The translations under genes and the position numbers were made by a program. From positions 253,001-317,000 of the forward strand of contig NZ_JABWRE020000001.1 in NCBI RefSeq assembly GCF_014268815.2: a stretch of 64,000 nucleotides of DNA, given 5' to 3'. Below are positions 37,661 to 46,350 of this stretch, in pieces. How positions within the stretch are numbered: the stretch's first letter is position 1; each line of letters starts with the position of its first letter. The stretch is from Pseudomonas urmiensis (GTDB lineage Bacteria > Pseudomonadota > Gammaproteobacteria > Pseudomonadales > Pseudomonadaceae). The notes beneath the pieces are model-generated. The model saw only the letters and a list, made by a program, of their open reading frames with translations, made no database searches and had not been told where the DNA came from.

Positions 37661-38818
37661 TTAAGAAGCCACCGCTTCTGCAGGTGAAACGATGCTGGTC
37701 TTGGCCCCGCGCGAGCGTCCCGAGCTCAAGTAGGCAGCAATCGACTCCTGAGTGACCTCGCCGAGGAACACCTGCTCGGCATCCAGCACCGGCAGCCAGG
37801 CCCGGTTGAACTCGTACATCCGCGACAACAGGATACGCAGGTGCTCATCGTGCGATGCGGTAGCGTTGAACTGGCGCAGGAAGTCGCCACAGGTGCCTTG
37901 CTGGCGATGCATGTCACGCCGGCGCACATAGCCCAGCGCTTTGTTACCGGCATCGGTGACCACCACATAGCGCCGGTCATGCTCGTCCAACAGCTCCAGG
38001 GCATCGCTGACCGGCGTCTCGGGGCTGACCGAGGGCGCGTTGTCCGCCGCGTCTTCTGCCCGCACCAGCAGCAGGCGCTTGAGGGTGCTGTCCTGACCTA
38101 CGAAGTTGCTGACGAAATCATCCACCGGATGGGCCAGCAAGGTGTCCGGATGATCGAGCTGCAACAGCTTGCCGGCGCGGAAGATGGCGATCTTGTCGCC
38201 CAGCTTGATCGCCTCGTCGATGTCGTGGCTGACCATGATCACGGTCTTGTTCAGTGCTCGTTGCATCTCGAAGAATTCGTTCTGGATCATCTCTCGGTTG
38301 ATCGGGTCGACCGCGCCGAACGGCTCGTCCATCAGCAGCACCGGCGCTTCGGCAGCCAGTGCGCGAATCACACCAATACGCTGCTGCTGGCCGCCGGACA
38401 GTTCCCGCGGATAGCGTTGCAGGTACTGCTTGGGCTCGAGCTTGATCATGCTCATCAGCTCGCGGGCGCGCTCGTGGCATTTTTGCTTGTCCCAGCCGAG
38501 CAAGCGCGGCACCACGGTGATGTTCTCCTCGATGGTCATGTTGGGGAACAGACCGATCTGCTGGATCACGTAGCCGATGTGCCGGCGCAAGGTCACTTCG
38601 TCCAGACCGGTGGTGTCCTCGCCATTGATGAACACCTGGCCGGAGGTCGGCGTAATCAAGCGGTTGATCATCTTCAGGGTGGTGCTCTTGCCGCAGCCCG
38701 AGGGGCCGAGGAATACGCAGATTTCGCCTTCGTTGACGGTCAGGCTTACCGAGTCGACGGCTTTGACGTCCTTGCCGTTGACGTTGAAGGTCTTGCTGAG
38801 GTTCTTGAGTTCGATCAT
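37661..38818 (-). CDS. opuCA: Osmoprotectant ABC transporter ATP-binding protein with CBS domains (OpuCA)
   Basis: The ATPase of a glycine betaine/choline/carnitine-type importer. The 385-residue protein has Walker A GPSGCGKST (38-46), signature LSGGQQQR, Walker B LLMDEPFGAVDP and a C-terminal tandem CBS region (about 255-365) that in OpuA senses ionic strength. It is the last gene of a four-gene minus-strand operon and overlaps the permease gene upstream by four bases. The operon order (permease, binding protein, permease, ATPase) is the one known for Pseudomonas opuC. Confidence 0.93.
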   Translation of the reverse strand: MIELKNLSKTFNVNGKDVKAVDSVSLTVNEGEICVFLGPSGCGKSTTLKMINRLITPTSGQVFINGEDTTGLDEVTLRRHIGYVIQQIGLFPNMTIEENITVVPRLLGWDKQKCHERARELMSMIKLEPKQYLQRYPRELSGGQQQRIGVIRALAAEAPVLLMDEPFGAVDPINREMIQNEFFEMQRALNKTVIMVSHDIDEAIKLGDKIAIFRAGKLLQLDHPDTLLAHPVDDFVSNFVGQDSTLKRLLLVRAEDAADNAPSVSPETPVSDALELLDEHDRRYVVVTDAGNKALGYVRRRDMHRQQGTCGDFLRQFNATASHDEHLRILLSRMYEFNRAWLPVLDAEQVFLGEVTQESIAAYLSSGRSRGAKTSIVSPAEAVAS

Positions 38819-39468
38819 GAGCGCAGTCCTTCTGGAGTCAGGGCACGTTGCAGGGTTTGCAGGAGCAGGTCGGCGATGATCGCCAGCAGGCTGACCAGCA
38901 CGGCGCCGACCAGCAGCATCGACATGTCGCTGCGGCTGATGGAAGTGAGGATGAGCACGCCCAGGCCGCCAGCACCGATGGTTGCGGCGATGGTCATGAC
39001 GCCGATGTTCATCACCACGGCGGTACGCACGCCAGCGAGAATCACCGGCACCGCGATGGGCAGCTCGACCATGCGCAGGCGTTGGCCGAAGGTCATGCCG
39101 ATGCCGCGTGCCGCTTCACGGATGCCCGGCTCGACGTTGGTCAGCGCCAGGTAGGTGTTGCGCAGGATCGGCAGCAGTGAATAAAGGAACACCGCGGTGA
39201 TCGCTGGCAGCGGGCCGAGCCCCTGGCCGAACTTGGAGTAGAACGGCAGCAGCAGGCCGAACAGGGCGATCGAGGGGATGGTCAGCAGCACAGTGGCGCT
39301 TGCTTGCAGCGGGCCGGCAACGACCGGAAAGCGGGTCATCAGGATGCCCAGTGGCACGCCGACGAGAATGGCCAGGCTGACCGCGATGCCGACCAGCATG
39401 ATGTGCTGCCAGGTCAGCTGCAGCACCTGGGCCCAGTCGAGGTGGGCGAACGTGTCGAGCAAGCTCAT
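38815..39468 (-). CDS. opuCB: Osmoprotectant ABC transporter permease (OpuCB)
   Basis: A 217-residue permease with five or six membrane helices and the binding-protein-dependent transport motif (GIREAARGIGMTFGQRLRMVELPIAVPVILAGVR) that docks the ATPase. It overlaps the binding-protein gene and opuCA by four bases on each side, so translation is probably coupled. Length is typical for this class. Confidence 0.92.
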   Translation of the reverse strand: MSLLDTFAHLDWAQVLQLTWQHIMLVGIAVSLAILVGVPLGILMTRFPVVAGPLQASATVLLTIPSIALFGLLLPFYSKFGQGLGPLPAITAVFLYSLLPILRNTYLALTNVEPGIREAARGIGMTFGQRLRMVELPIAVPVILAGVRTAVVMNIGVMTIAATIGAGGLGVLILTSISRSDMSMLLVGAVLVSLLAIIADLLLQTLQRALTPEGLRS

Positions 39469-40376
39469 GGCTGGACCTCCTTGAGGGGGTGCTCACGCAG
39501 GAATGCGGCGGCGACGGCGGTGGGGTTCTGGTGGTCGACGTCGACCTTGGCGTTGAGCTGACGCATGGTCTCGTCGTCGAGCTGCTCGGCCAGCGGCTTG
39601 AGCAGGGCGACCAGTTGCGGGTTGGCGTCGAGCACTGCCTTGCGTACCACCGGCGCTGCGGTGTAGTCGGGGAAGTAGTGCTTGTCGTCTTCGAGCAGCT
39701 TGAGGTTGAACGCGCTCAGGCGCCCGTCGGTGGTGTAGACCAGGCCGGCGAACACCTGGTTGTTGTGCATGGCGGTGTAGACCAGGCCGGCGTCCATCTG
39801 GCGGATGTTGGCGCGGCCAACTTGCAGGTCGTACATCTCTTTGAGGCCGACCAGGCCGTCTGGGCGGTTGGCGAACTCGGTGTCCAGGGCCACCAGGTGA
39901 TTACGCTGGTGTTCGTCACGCAGCACCTGGTTGAGGTCGCTGATCGAGTTGATCTGCGGGTAGGCCTCGGCGATCTGCTTGGGCAAGCCCAGGGCATAGG
40001 TGTTGCTGAATTTCGACGGGGCCAGCCAGATCAGGTCTTTCTTTGCGTCCAGCTCCTTGACCTTGGCATAGGTGGCCTCGGCGCTGGGCATGCGCTCGTC
40101 GATGTGGTTGTAGGACACCAGCGACACCCCGGTGTATTCCCACATCAGGTCGAGCTGGCCGGTTTCCTGCGCCTGGCGAGCGATGCTGCTGCCAAGGCCA
40201 GTGGTCACGCGCACATCGAAGCCGTTGGCGCGCAGGTATTGGGCGGTGATTTCAGCGAGCACGGTCTGTTCGGTGAACACCCGCGCGCCGATGCGTACCA
40301 GCGGTTTGTCCGCCGCCTGGGCAAATCCTGCGAACAGCAGGGCCGCGCCCAGCAGCAAGGCGATTGTCTTGTTCAT
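39465..40376 (-). CDS. opuCC: Osmoprotectant ABC transporter substrate-binding protein (OpuCC)
   Basis: A periplasmic quaternary-amine-binding protein of 303 residues with a signal peptide (MNKTIALLLGAALLFAGFAQAAD) that has no lipobox cysteine, so it is a soluble protein. The OpuAC fold is shown by RIGARVFTEQTVLAEITAQYL and the aromatic MWEYTGVSL segment that contributes to the cation-pi cage. The start at 40376 is preferred to 40406 because it opens the signal peptide. It lies 13 bases after opuCD. Confidence 0.92.
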   Translation of the reverse strand: MNKTIALLLGAALLFAGFAQAADKPLVRIGARVFTEQTVLAEITAQYLRANGFDVRVTTGLGSSIARQAQETGQLDLMWEYTGVSLVSYNHIDERMPSAEATYAKVKELDAKKDLIWLAPSKFSNTYALGLPKQIAEAYPQINSISDLNQVLRDEHQRNHLVALDTEFANRPDGLVGLKEMYDLQVGRANIRQMDAGLVYTAMHNNQVFAGLVYTTDGRLSAFNLKLLEDDKHYFPDYTAAPVVRKAVLDANPQLVALLKPLAEQLDDETMRQLNAKVDVDHQNPTAVAAAFLREHPLKEVQP

Positions 40377-40389
40377 ACGTTCCCTCTTG

Positions 40390-41154
40390 TTATTGGGCCA
40401 GGCCACGTTCCAGCCAGCGCTTGCTGGAGAAACTCACCGCGGCATCCAGCACCAGTGCCAGCAACGCGGTACAGGCAGCGCCGAGCAGCAGTTGTGGCTG
40501 GTTGTTCAGGGCGATGCCGGGGAAAATCAGGCTGCCCAGGCTGTTGGCGCCGATCAGGAAGGCCAGGGGGGCGGTGCCGACGTTCAGCGCCAGGGCCACG
40601 CGCACACCGCCGACGATGATCGGCACGGCATTGGGCAGCTCAACCTGCCAGAGTTGCTGGCGCGGGGTCATGCCGATGCCGGTAGCGGCTTCCTTGAGCG
40701 AGGCGGGGACGTTTTTCAGGCCTTCGTAGGTGTTGCGCACGATAGGCAGGAGGGAGGCGAGGAACAGCGCGAAGATCGCAGGACCTGCGCCGATGCCCAG
40801 GATACTCAGGGCGATGGCCAGAACGGCCAGGGGGGGAATGGTGTTGCCAACGTTGAAGAACTGCATGAAGCGCTCGGCTTTGTCGACCCGGTGCGGTCGA
40901 CTCAACGCAATGCCAGCGGGGATGCCCACGGCCAACGCCGCCGCCATCGAAGCCAGCACCAGCACCAGGTGCGCTTGCAGGTAAAACCATAGATCGTCGC
41001 GATAGCGCGCGATCGTATCGAGGCCGATCCAGTGGATCAGCAGGGCCAGGATGACGAGCACGGTGGCGCATCCCAACAGCCCTTTTCCGTAGCGTGTAGC
41101 CACAGGCGGACTCCTTGTGTTGTCGGCGAGCACACTCTTTTTTTGGCCGGCCAT
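40390..41154 (-). CDS. opuCD: Osmoprotectant ABC transporter permease (OpuCD)
   Basis: The first gene of the opuC operon, encoding a 254-residue permease with about six membrane helices (LGCATVLVILALLIHWIGL and others) and the docking loop SLKEAATGIGMTPRQQLWQVELPNAVPIIVGGVR. It is longer at the N-terminus than opuCB. Its 5' region is unusually long and structured (see 41155-41682). Confidence 0.92.
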   Translation of the reverse strand: MAGQKKSVLADNTRSPPVATRYGKGLLGCATVLVILALLIHWIGLDTIARYRDDLWFYLQAHLVLVLASMAAALAVGIPAGIALSRPHRVDKAERFMQFFNVGNTIPPLAVLAIALSILGIGAGPAIFALFLASLLPIVRNTYEGLKNVPASLKEAATGIGMTPRQQLWQVELPNAVPIIVGGVRVALALNVGTAPLAFLIGANSLGSLIFPGIALNNQPQLLLGAACTALLALVLDAAVSFSSKRWLERGLAQ

Positions 41155-41498
41155 ACCTGGCAGCGAGTGGTGTGTTCGCGAGTAGCAGCGTGAAGCAACC
41201 GAAGGCTGCGATCAGGCCATGAGCCGAACCCCGTCGGGCCCGAAAATGCTGATGAAACCAGTCCCCAACCAGCGGCGGTTACCGGGGAGTGGACGTCTCC
41301 GTAGCCGTAAAGGTTCCCATCTACAGCGGCATTTGGCCAGCGTTAATCACTGGGTAGCATGCTTATTGGCAGGATAAAGCAGCGGCTTTGTGCGTTACAG
41401 GCGTTGAAATAACTGCCCTGTAGCCATTGGTCATGAAAAACCTGGGCGATTAAATTATTTTGTGTCGCAGACATTGGGGTTCTGCCTGTTGCGGCCTC

Positions 41499-41524
41499 TT
41501 CGCGGGCAAGCCCGCTCCCACAGG
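41499..41524. repeat. Single REP element
   Basis: ttcgcgggcaagcccgctcc plus cacagg is a lone copy of the REP core, in the upstream region of prfC. Confidence 0.75.
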
Positions 41525-41616
41525 TTTGGTGGTAATCCCGGTAAGAGCAGGCTGGCGCGCGCAGAGGCTGGAGCAGACCACACATCATTTTTGCCGGACC
41601 GCCAGACACCCCGGCT

Positions 41617-41644
41617 TTGGTCCTTGGCCGACTTCAGGTATGAT
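41617..41644 (+). promoter_or_regulatory. Candidate promoter for prfC
   Basis: ttggtc (41617-41622) and TATGAT (41639-41644) are 16 bases apart, 38 bases before the prfC ATG. The -10 box is good, the -35 weak. Confidence 0.4.
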
Positions 41645-41682
41645 ATCGCCCCTTTTTTCAATCCCCAGTCAGGCGATTTCCC

Positions 41683-43266
41683 ATGACCAACCAGGCCGCC
41701 GAAGTCGCGAAACGCCGCACTTTCGCAATCATTTCCCACCCCGACGCCGGTAAGACCACCATCACCGAGAAGCTCCTGCTGATGGGCAAGGCCATTGCCG
41801 TCGCTGGTACCGTGAAGTCGCGTAAGTCCGACCGCCACGCCACCTCCGACTGGATGGAAATGGAGAAGCAGCGCGGCATCTCCATCACCACCTCGGTGAT
41901 GCAGTTCCCCTATCGCGAGCACATGATCAACCTGCTCGACACCCCCGGCCACGAAGACTTCTCCGAAGACACCTACCGCACCCTGACCGCAGTCGACTCG
42001 GCGCTGATGGTGCTCGACGGCGGTAAAGGCGTAGAGCCGCGGACCATCGCCCTGATGGACGTCTGCCGTCTGCGGGATACGCCGATCGTCAGCTTCATCA
42101 ACAAACTCGACCGCGATATCCGCGACCCGATCGAGCTGCTCGACGAGATCGAAGCGGTACTCAAGATCAAGGCCGCGCCGATCACCTGGCCGATTGGTTG
42201 CTACCGCGACTTCAAGGGTGTCTATCACCTGGCAGGCGACTACATCATCGTCTACACCCCAGGCCATGGCCACGAGCGTACCGAGGTCAAGATCATCGAG
42301 AAGCTCGACTCCGACGAAGCCCGCGCGCATCTGGGCGATGAGTACGAGCGCTTCCTCGAACAACTGGAGCTGGTGCAGGGCGCCTGCCATGAGTTCGACC
42401 AGGACGAGTTCATCAACGGTCAGCTGACGCCGGTGTTCTTCGGTACCGCCTTGGGCAACTTCGGCGTCGACCATGTGCTTGACGCCGTGGTCGATTGGGC
42501 GCCGCGTCCGTTGGCCCGTGTCGCCCATGAGCGGACCGTAGAGCCCGTGGAAGAGAAGTTCAGCGGTTTCGTGTTCAAGATTCAGGCGAACATGGACCCG
42601 AAACACCGCGACCGCATCGCCTTCATGCGGATCTGCTCGGGCAAGTACGAGAAGGGCATGAAGATGCGTCATGTGCGCACCGGCAAGGACGTGCGCATCG
42701 GCGACGCCCTGACCTTCTTCTCCTCCGAGCGTGAGCAGTTGGAAGAGGCCTACGCCGGTGACATCATCGGCCTGCACAACCACGGCACGATCCAGATCGG
42801 CGATACCTTCAGCGAAGGCGAGAACCTGGGCTTCACCGGTATTCCGCACTTCGCCCCGGAGCTGTTCCGCCGGGTACGCCTGAAGGATCCGCTCAAGTCC
42901 AAGCAGCTGCGCCAGGGTCTGCAGCAGTTGGCCGAAGAGGGCGCCACCCAGGTGTTCTTCCCGCTGCGCAGCAACGACATCATCCTCGGCGCGGTCGGTG
43001 TGCTGCAGTTCGATGTGGTCGCCAGCCGTTTGAAGGAAGAGTACAAGGTCGAATGCGCCTACGAGCCGATCACGGTTTGGTCGGCGCGTTGGATCAGCTG
43101 CGATGACAAGAAGAAGTTCGAGGAATTCGAGAACAAGGCGGTGGAAAACCTGGCGGTGGATGGCGGTGGTCACCTGACCTACCTGGCGCCGACACGGGTC
43201 AACCTGGCGCTGATGGAAGAGCGCTGGCCGGATGTGAAATTCCGCGCGACTCGCGAACACCACTGA
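41683..43266 (+). CDS. prfC: Peptide chain release factor 3
   Basis: RF3 is a GTPase that removes RF1/RF2 from the ribosome after termination. The 527-residue protein has the G-domain motifs SHPDAGKTT (P-loop), [12 protein letters not shown] and the RF3-type insert [31 protein letters not shown]. Two beta-barrel domains and a C-terminal domain follow. The length is normal and the family assignment certain. It is monocistronic, with a perfect REP hairpin after the stop. Confidence 0.97.
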   Translation: MTNQAAEVAKRRTFAIISHPDAGKTTITEKLLLMGKAIAVAGTVKSRKSDRHATSDWMEMEKQRGISITTSVMQFPYREHMINLLDTPGHEDFSEDTYRTLTAVDSALMVLDGGKGVEPRTIALMDVCRLRDTPIVSFINKLDRDIRDPIELLDEIEAVLKIKAAPITWPIGCYRDFKGVYHLAGDYIIVYTPGHGHERTEVKIIEKLDSDEARAHLGDEYERFLEQLELVQGACHEFDQDEFINGQLTPVFFGTALGNFGVDHVLDAVVDWAPRPLARVAHERTVEPVEEKFSGFVFKIQANMDPKHRDRIAFMRICSGKYEKGMKMRHVRTGKDVRIGDALTFFSSEREQLEEAYAGDIIGLHNHGTIQIGDTFSEGENLGFTGIPHFAPELFRRVRLKDPLKSKQLRQGLQQLAEEGATQVFFPLRSNDIILGAVGVLQFDVVASRLKEEYKVECAYEPITVWSARWISCDDKKKFEEFENKAVENLAVDGGGHLTYLAPTRVNLALMEERWPDVKFRATREHH

Positions 43267-43276
43267 CAGCCGGACC

Positions 43277-43350
43277 CGTGGGAGCGGGCTTGCCCCGCGA
43301 TAGCTATTTCAGGTTCACCTGAGCTATCGCGGGGCAAGCCCGCTCCCACG
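43277..43350. repeat. Perfect inverted REP pair (29-bp arms)
   Basis: The arms 43277-43305 and 43322-43350 are exact reverse complements over 29 bases (cgtgggagcgggcttgcccc onward), with a 16-base centre. The element lies between the convergent prfC and the binding-protein gene, where it can act as a transcript end or protect 3' ends. Confidence 0.92.
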
Positions 43351-43356
43351 TATGTT

Positions 43357-44436
43357 TCAGTTACCGGCCTTGATGCTGGTCCAGATCCTGGTACGAATCC
43401 GGTCGATCTTCGCCGGCATCGCCTCTAGCGCATACAGCTTGCCCATCACATCCTCGCTCGGATAAATCATCGTGTTGCCCTTCATCGCCGGGTCAACCAG
43501 CGCATCCGCCTTGAGGTTGCCGTTGGCGTACTGCACATGGTTACTGATGTTGGCCATCACATCCGGCTGCAGCAGGTAATTCATGTAGGCGTAACCGGCC
43601 TTCTCGTTGGGTGCATCGGCGGGCATGGCGACCATGTCGAACCACATCGGCGCGCCTTCCTTGGGAATCGAATAGCCCACTTTCACGCCATTGTTGGCCT
43701 CCTCGGCGCGGTTCTTCGCCTGCAGTACATCCCCCGAGAAACCGACCACCACGCAGACATCGCCGTTGGCCAGATCGCCGGTGTACTTGGACGAGTGGAA
43801 GTAGCTGATGTACGGGCGCACCTTCATCAACAGCGCTTTGGCCTTGTCGTAGTCTTTCGGATCCTGGCTGTGGTGCGGCAAGCCCAGGTAGTGCAGTGCG
43901 ATTGGCAGCAGCTCCGGGCCATTGTCGAGCACCGCCACTCCGCAGCCCTTGAGCTTGGCCATGTACTCAGGTTTGAAGATCAAGTCCCAGGAGTCGACCG
44001 GGGCGTTATCGCCGAGCACTGCCTTGACCTTGTCGATGTTGTAGCCGATGCCGGTACTGCCCCACAGGTAGGGGAAACCGTACTGGTTGCCTGGGTCGTT
44101 GACCTCCAGCGCCTTGAGCAGCACCGGGTTGAGGTTATGCCAGTTGGGCAGCTGGCTCTTGTCCAGCTTCTTCAAGGCCTTGCCTTGAATTTGCCGGGCC
44201 ATGAAGTGGTTGGAAGGAAAGACCACGTCGTAGCCGGAGTTACCGGTCATCAGTTTGCCGTCGAGCGTCTCGTTGCTGTCGAACACGTCGTAGGTCGGCA
44301 CGATGCCGCTGGCCTGCTGGAAGTTCTTCAGGGTGTCGGGGGCGATGTAGCTGGACCAGTTGTAGATCTTCACCGAGTCGGCGGCATTGGCCACGCAGGC
44401 GGCCAGCATCAGTGGGGCGATAAGAAGCGTGCGCAT
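43357..44436 (-). CDS. Polyamine-type ABC transporter substrate-binding protein (PotF-like)
   Basis: A periplasmic binding protein of 359 residues with a signal peptide (MRTLLIAPLMLAACVANAAD) and the PotD/PotF fold (VKIYNWSSYIAPDTLKNFQQASGI; DVVFPSNHFMARQIQ; YLWGSTGIGYN), including Trp and Asp residues typical of the amine pocket. No permease or ATPase gene lies beside it, so it probably feeds a transporter encoded elsewhere, or serves as a sensor. Its neighbours (cupin, amine oxidase-like flavoprotein, AraC regulator) point to amine or polyamine use. Confidence 0.88.
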   Translation of the reverse strand: MRTLLIAPLMLAACVANAADSVKIYNWSSYIAPDTLKNFQQASGIVPTYDVFDSNETLDGKLMTGNSGYDVVFPSNHFMARQIQGKALKKLDKSQLPNWHNLNPVLLKALEVNDPGNQYGFPYLWGSTGIGYNIDKVKAVLGDNAPVDSWDLIFKPEYMAKLKGCGVAVLDNGPELLPIALHYLGLPHHSQDPKDYDKAKALLMKVRPYISYFHSSKYTGDLANGDVCVVVGFSGDVLQAKNRAEEANNGVKVGYSIPKEGAPMWFDMVAMPADAPNEKAGYAYMNYLLQPDVMANISNHVQYANGNLKADALVDPAMKGNTMIYPSEDVMGKLYALEAMPAKIDRIRTRIWTSIKAGN

Positions 44437-44505
44437 GTCCGGTATACCTTGCTTGGTCTGTTGTTATCGAAGGGGTATCGAAAGGCGGCAGAGGCGATCA
44501 GCGGA

Positions 44506-44847
44506 TCAGAAAATCAGAACGTAGGTCTTGCGCACGGTTTCCTGGATATCCCAGGTGCCGGTGCTGTTGGCCGGTAGCATCAGTGCGTCTCCGGCTTCTA
44601 TGAGCAGGGGCTCGCCACCGTCAGGGGTGAAGGTGCAGCGGCCCTTGATGAAATGGCAGAACTCCTGTTGCACGATCTGCCGCCGCCAGCGCCCGGGGCT
44701 GCACTCCCAGATGCCGGTTTCGACACCGTCGCTGCGCTCGACGCTGGTGACCGACGTCACCGCGACGGGTTCGCCAAGGGGGACGGCGACCGGGTTGGCG
44801 TGCTCGAGGATGGCGCTGTCGGTGTGCTTGAACTGGGTAATGCTCAT
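44506..44847 (-). CDS. Small cupin-domain protein (EutQ/DUF861-like)
   Basis: A 113-residue single-domain cupin with the barrel motifs GIWECSPGRWRRQIVQQEFCHFIKGRCTFTPDGGEPLLIEAGDALMLPANSTGTWDI split by strands typical of the (S)-ureidoglycine/EutQ-like group. Proteins of this kind often accompany amine-oxidising flavoproteins. It lies 33 bases after the oxidoreductase gene in the same direction, so they are likely co-transcribed. Function inferred from fold only. Confidence 0.8.
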   Translation of the reverse strand: MSITQFKHTDSAILEHANPVAVPLGEPVAVTSVTSVERSDGVETGIWECSPGRWRRQIVQQEFCHFIKGRCTFTPDGGEPLLIEAGDALMLPANSTGTWDIQETVRKTYVLIF

Positions 44848-44880
44848 GACCGGTGGATCCTGTGTGGTGATAAAGGCAAG

Positions 44881-46287
44881 TCAGTGCATGAAGCCTTCCA
44901 TGAGGTCCGCCAGGCCACTGGCCAGGCGCCGCCTCCACGGCGCGCTGGCAGGGTTGGCGAGGGTCCTGTCCTCGTGGACGAAACTCTGGATGATCGCGTT
45001 GTAGCCCAGCCAGCGGCACGGTTCGGGCGGCCAGCTGGCCAGGCTCGACACTGGGCGGTTGTCGTGCACCCAGGGCTGGGCGGTGAGGGGGTTGTGTTGG
45101 CCGAGAATCAACGCTGCCAGGGTGCGCCCGCCGAGGTTGGTAGCGCCGACGCCTTCACCGCCATAGCCGCCGGCCAGGGCAATGCCGCGCTGACGGTCGC
45201 AAAGCATGTGCGGGCGGAACCGCCGTGCCATGCCAAGGTTGCCGCCCCAGGAGTGGGTGATGCGCACGTGCTTGAGCTGCGGGAACAGTTCGCCGAACAG
45301 ATAACGGCGCAGCTCGATCTCGTTGTCTTCGAGGTTGAAGTTCTCGCGCAGACGACCGCCGAAGCGATAACCGCCGCGTGCGCCGAACACCAGGCGGTTG
45401 TCGGCGGTGCGCTGCCCGTAGGTGACCTGGCGGCTGCTCTCGCTGAAGGCTTGCCCCTGAGCCAGGCCGATCTGCTCCCAGGTCGATTCTGGCAGTGGCT
45501 CGGTGGCCACCAGCAGGCTCTGCACCGGCAATTGATGCTTACCCAGCGGCGGTAGGCTGGCGGCGTAGCCTTCTACAGCCGGCACCACCCAGTGGGTGCG
45601 CACCTGGGCCAGCGGCGTGCGTACTTCGCCGGGCTGAAAGTCATTGGCGGGGGTGTTCTCGTAGATTGTCACACCCATGCTCTCGACTACCCGCGCCAGG
45701 CCGCGCACCAGCTTGGCGGGCTGAATGGTGGCGGTGTGCGGGCTGAAGATCGCGCCGTAGGCGTTGCTCACGCGCAATTGCCCATCCAACTGCTCGGGGC
45801 GCAGCCAGCGGTAGTCATCTTCGGTCATGCCTTGGCGGTAAAGGTCGTCTAAGTAGGCGCGCAGGCTGCGCTCCTGCTCGGGGTAGCGTGCAGCGCAATA
45901 CAGCACGCCGCCTTTGCGATAGTCGCAGTCGATGCCTTCGCGCTTGAGCACGCTGTCGACTTCATCGGGAATGCCATGCAGCAAGTCGATGCTGGCGCGC
46001 CGTTGCTGTGGCGAAAGGGTGGCCAGCAGACGATCCTCGCCGAGCATGTTGCCCATCAGCCAGCCGCCGTTGCGCCCGGAGGCGCCGAAGCCAGCGATAT
46101 GGGCTTCGACGATGGCGATCTTCAGTTGCGGTGCCTGGCGCTTGAGGTAGTAGGCGGTCCACAGCCCGGTGTAGCCAGCGCCGATGATGCATACGTCCAG
46201 ATCGAGGTCTTCGCGCAGGGCAGGGCGTGCGCAGAGGGGCTCGTCGAGCTGGTCCATCCAAAGGCTGATCGTGCGCCAGGGTTGCAT
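44881..46287 (-). CDS. FAD-dependent amine oxidoreductase (PuuB/DAO-like)
   Basis: A flavoprotein oxidase of 468 residues of the DAO family. It has the N-terminal dinucleotide motif DVCIIGAGYTGLWTAYYL with a GASGRNGGW stretch, and a C-terminal FAD segment GIALAGGYGGEGVGATNLGGRTLAALIL. It resembles gamma-glutamylputrescine oxidase (PuuB) and related amine oxidases, which fits the adjacent polyamine-type binding protein, but the amine is not fixed. The ATG at 46287 is used because GGAG lies nine bases upstream; GTG 46302 is a longer option. Confidence 0.85.
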   Translation of the reverse strand: MQPWRTISLWMDQLDEPLCARPALREDLDLDVCIIGAGYTGLWTAYYLKRQAPQLKIAIVEAHIAGFGASGRNGGWLMGNMLGEDRLLATLSPQQRRASIDLLHGIPDEVDSVLKREGIDCDYRKGGVLYCAARYPEQERSLRAYLDDLYRQGMTEDDYRWLRPEQLDGQLRVSNAYGAIFSPHTATIQPAKLVRGLARVVESMGVTIYENTPANDFQPGEVRTPLAQVRTHWVVPAVEGYAASLPPLGKHQLPVQSLLVATEPLPESTWEQIGLAQGQAFSESSRQVTYGQRTADNRLVFGARGGYRFGGRLRENFNLEDNEIELRRYLFGELFPQLKHVRITHSWGGNLGMARRFRPHMLCDRQRGIALAGGYGGEGVGATNLGGRTLAALILGQHNPLTAQPWVHDNRPVSSLASWPPEPCRWLGYNAIIQSFVHEDRTLANPASAPWRRRLASGLADLMEGFMH

Positions 46288-46350
46288 CAGGTGCGGCTCC
46301 ACATCGGTAAGGTCTGTGGCCGATCCTAGGGTCCTGTGGCGGTGGCTGTC

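Larger units (their letters stand above)
41155..41682. other. Intergenic region between opuC operon and prfC
   Basis: About 530 bases between divergent units. Toward opuCD (minus strand) it holds a hairpin-rich leader: ccccggtaacc / ggttgggg near 41262-41291, ccga / ucgg near 41224-41237, and a 13-codon frame at 41279-41320. Toward prfC it holds a single REP copy (41499-41524) and a promoter candidate (41617-41644). Confidence 0.6.
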
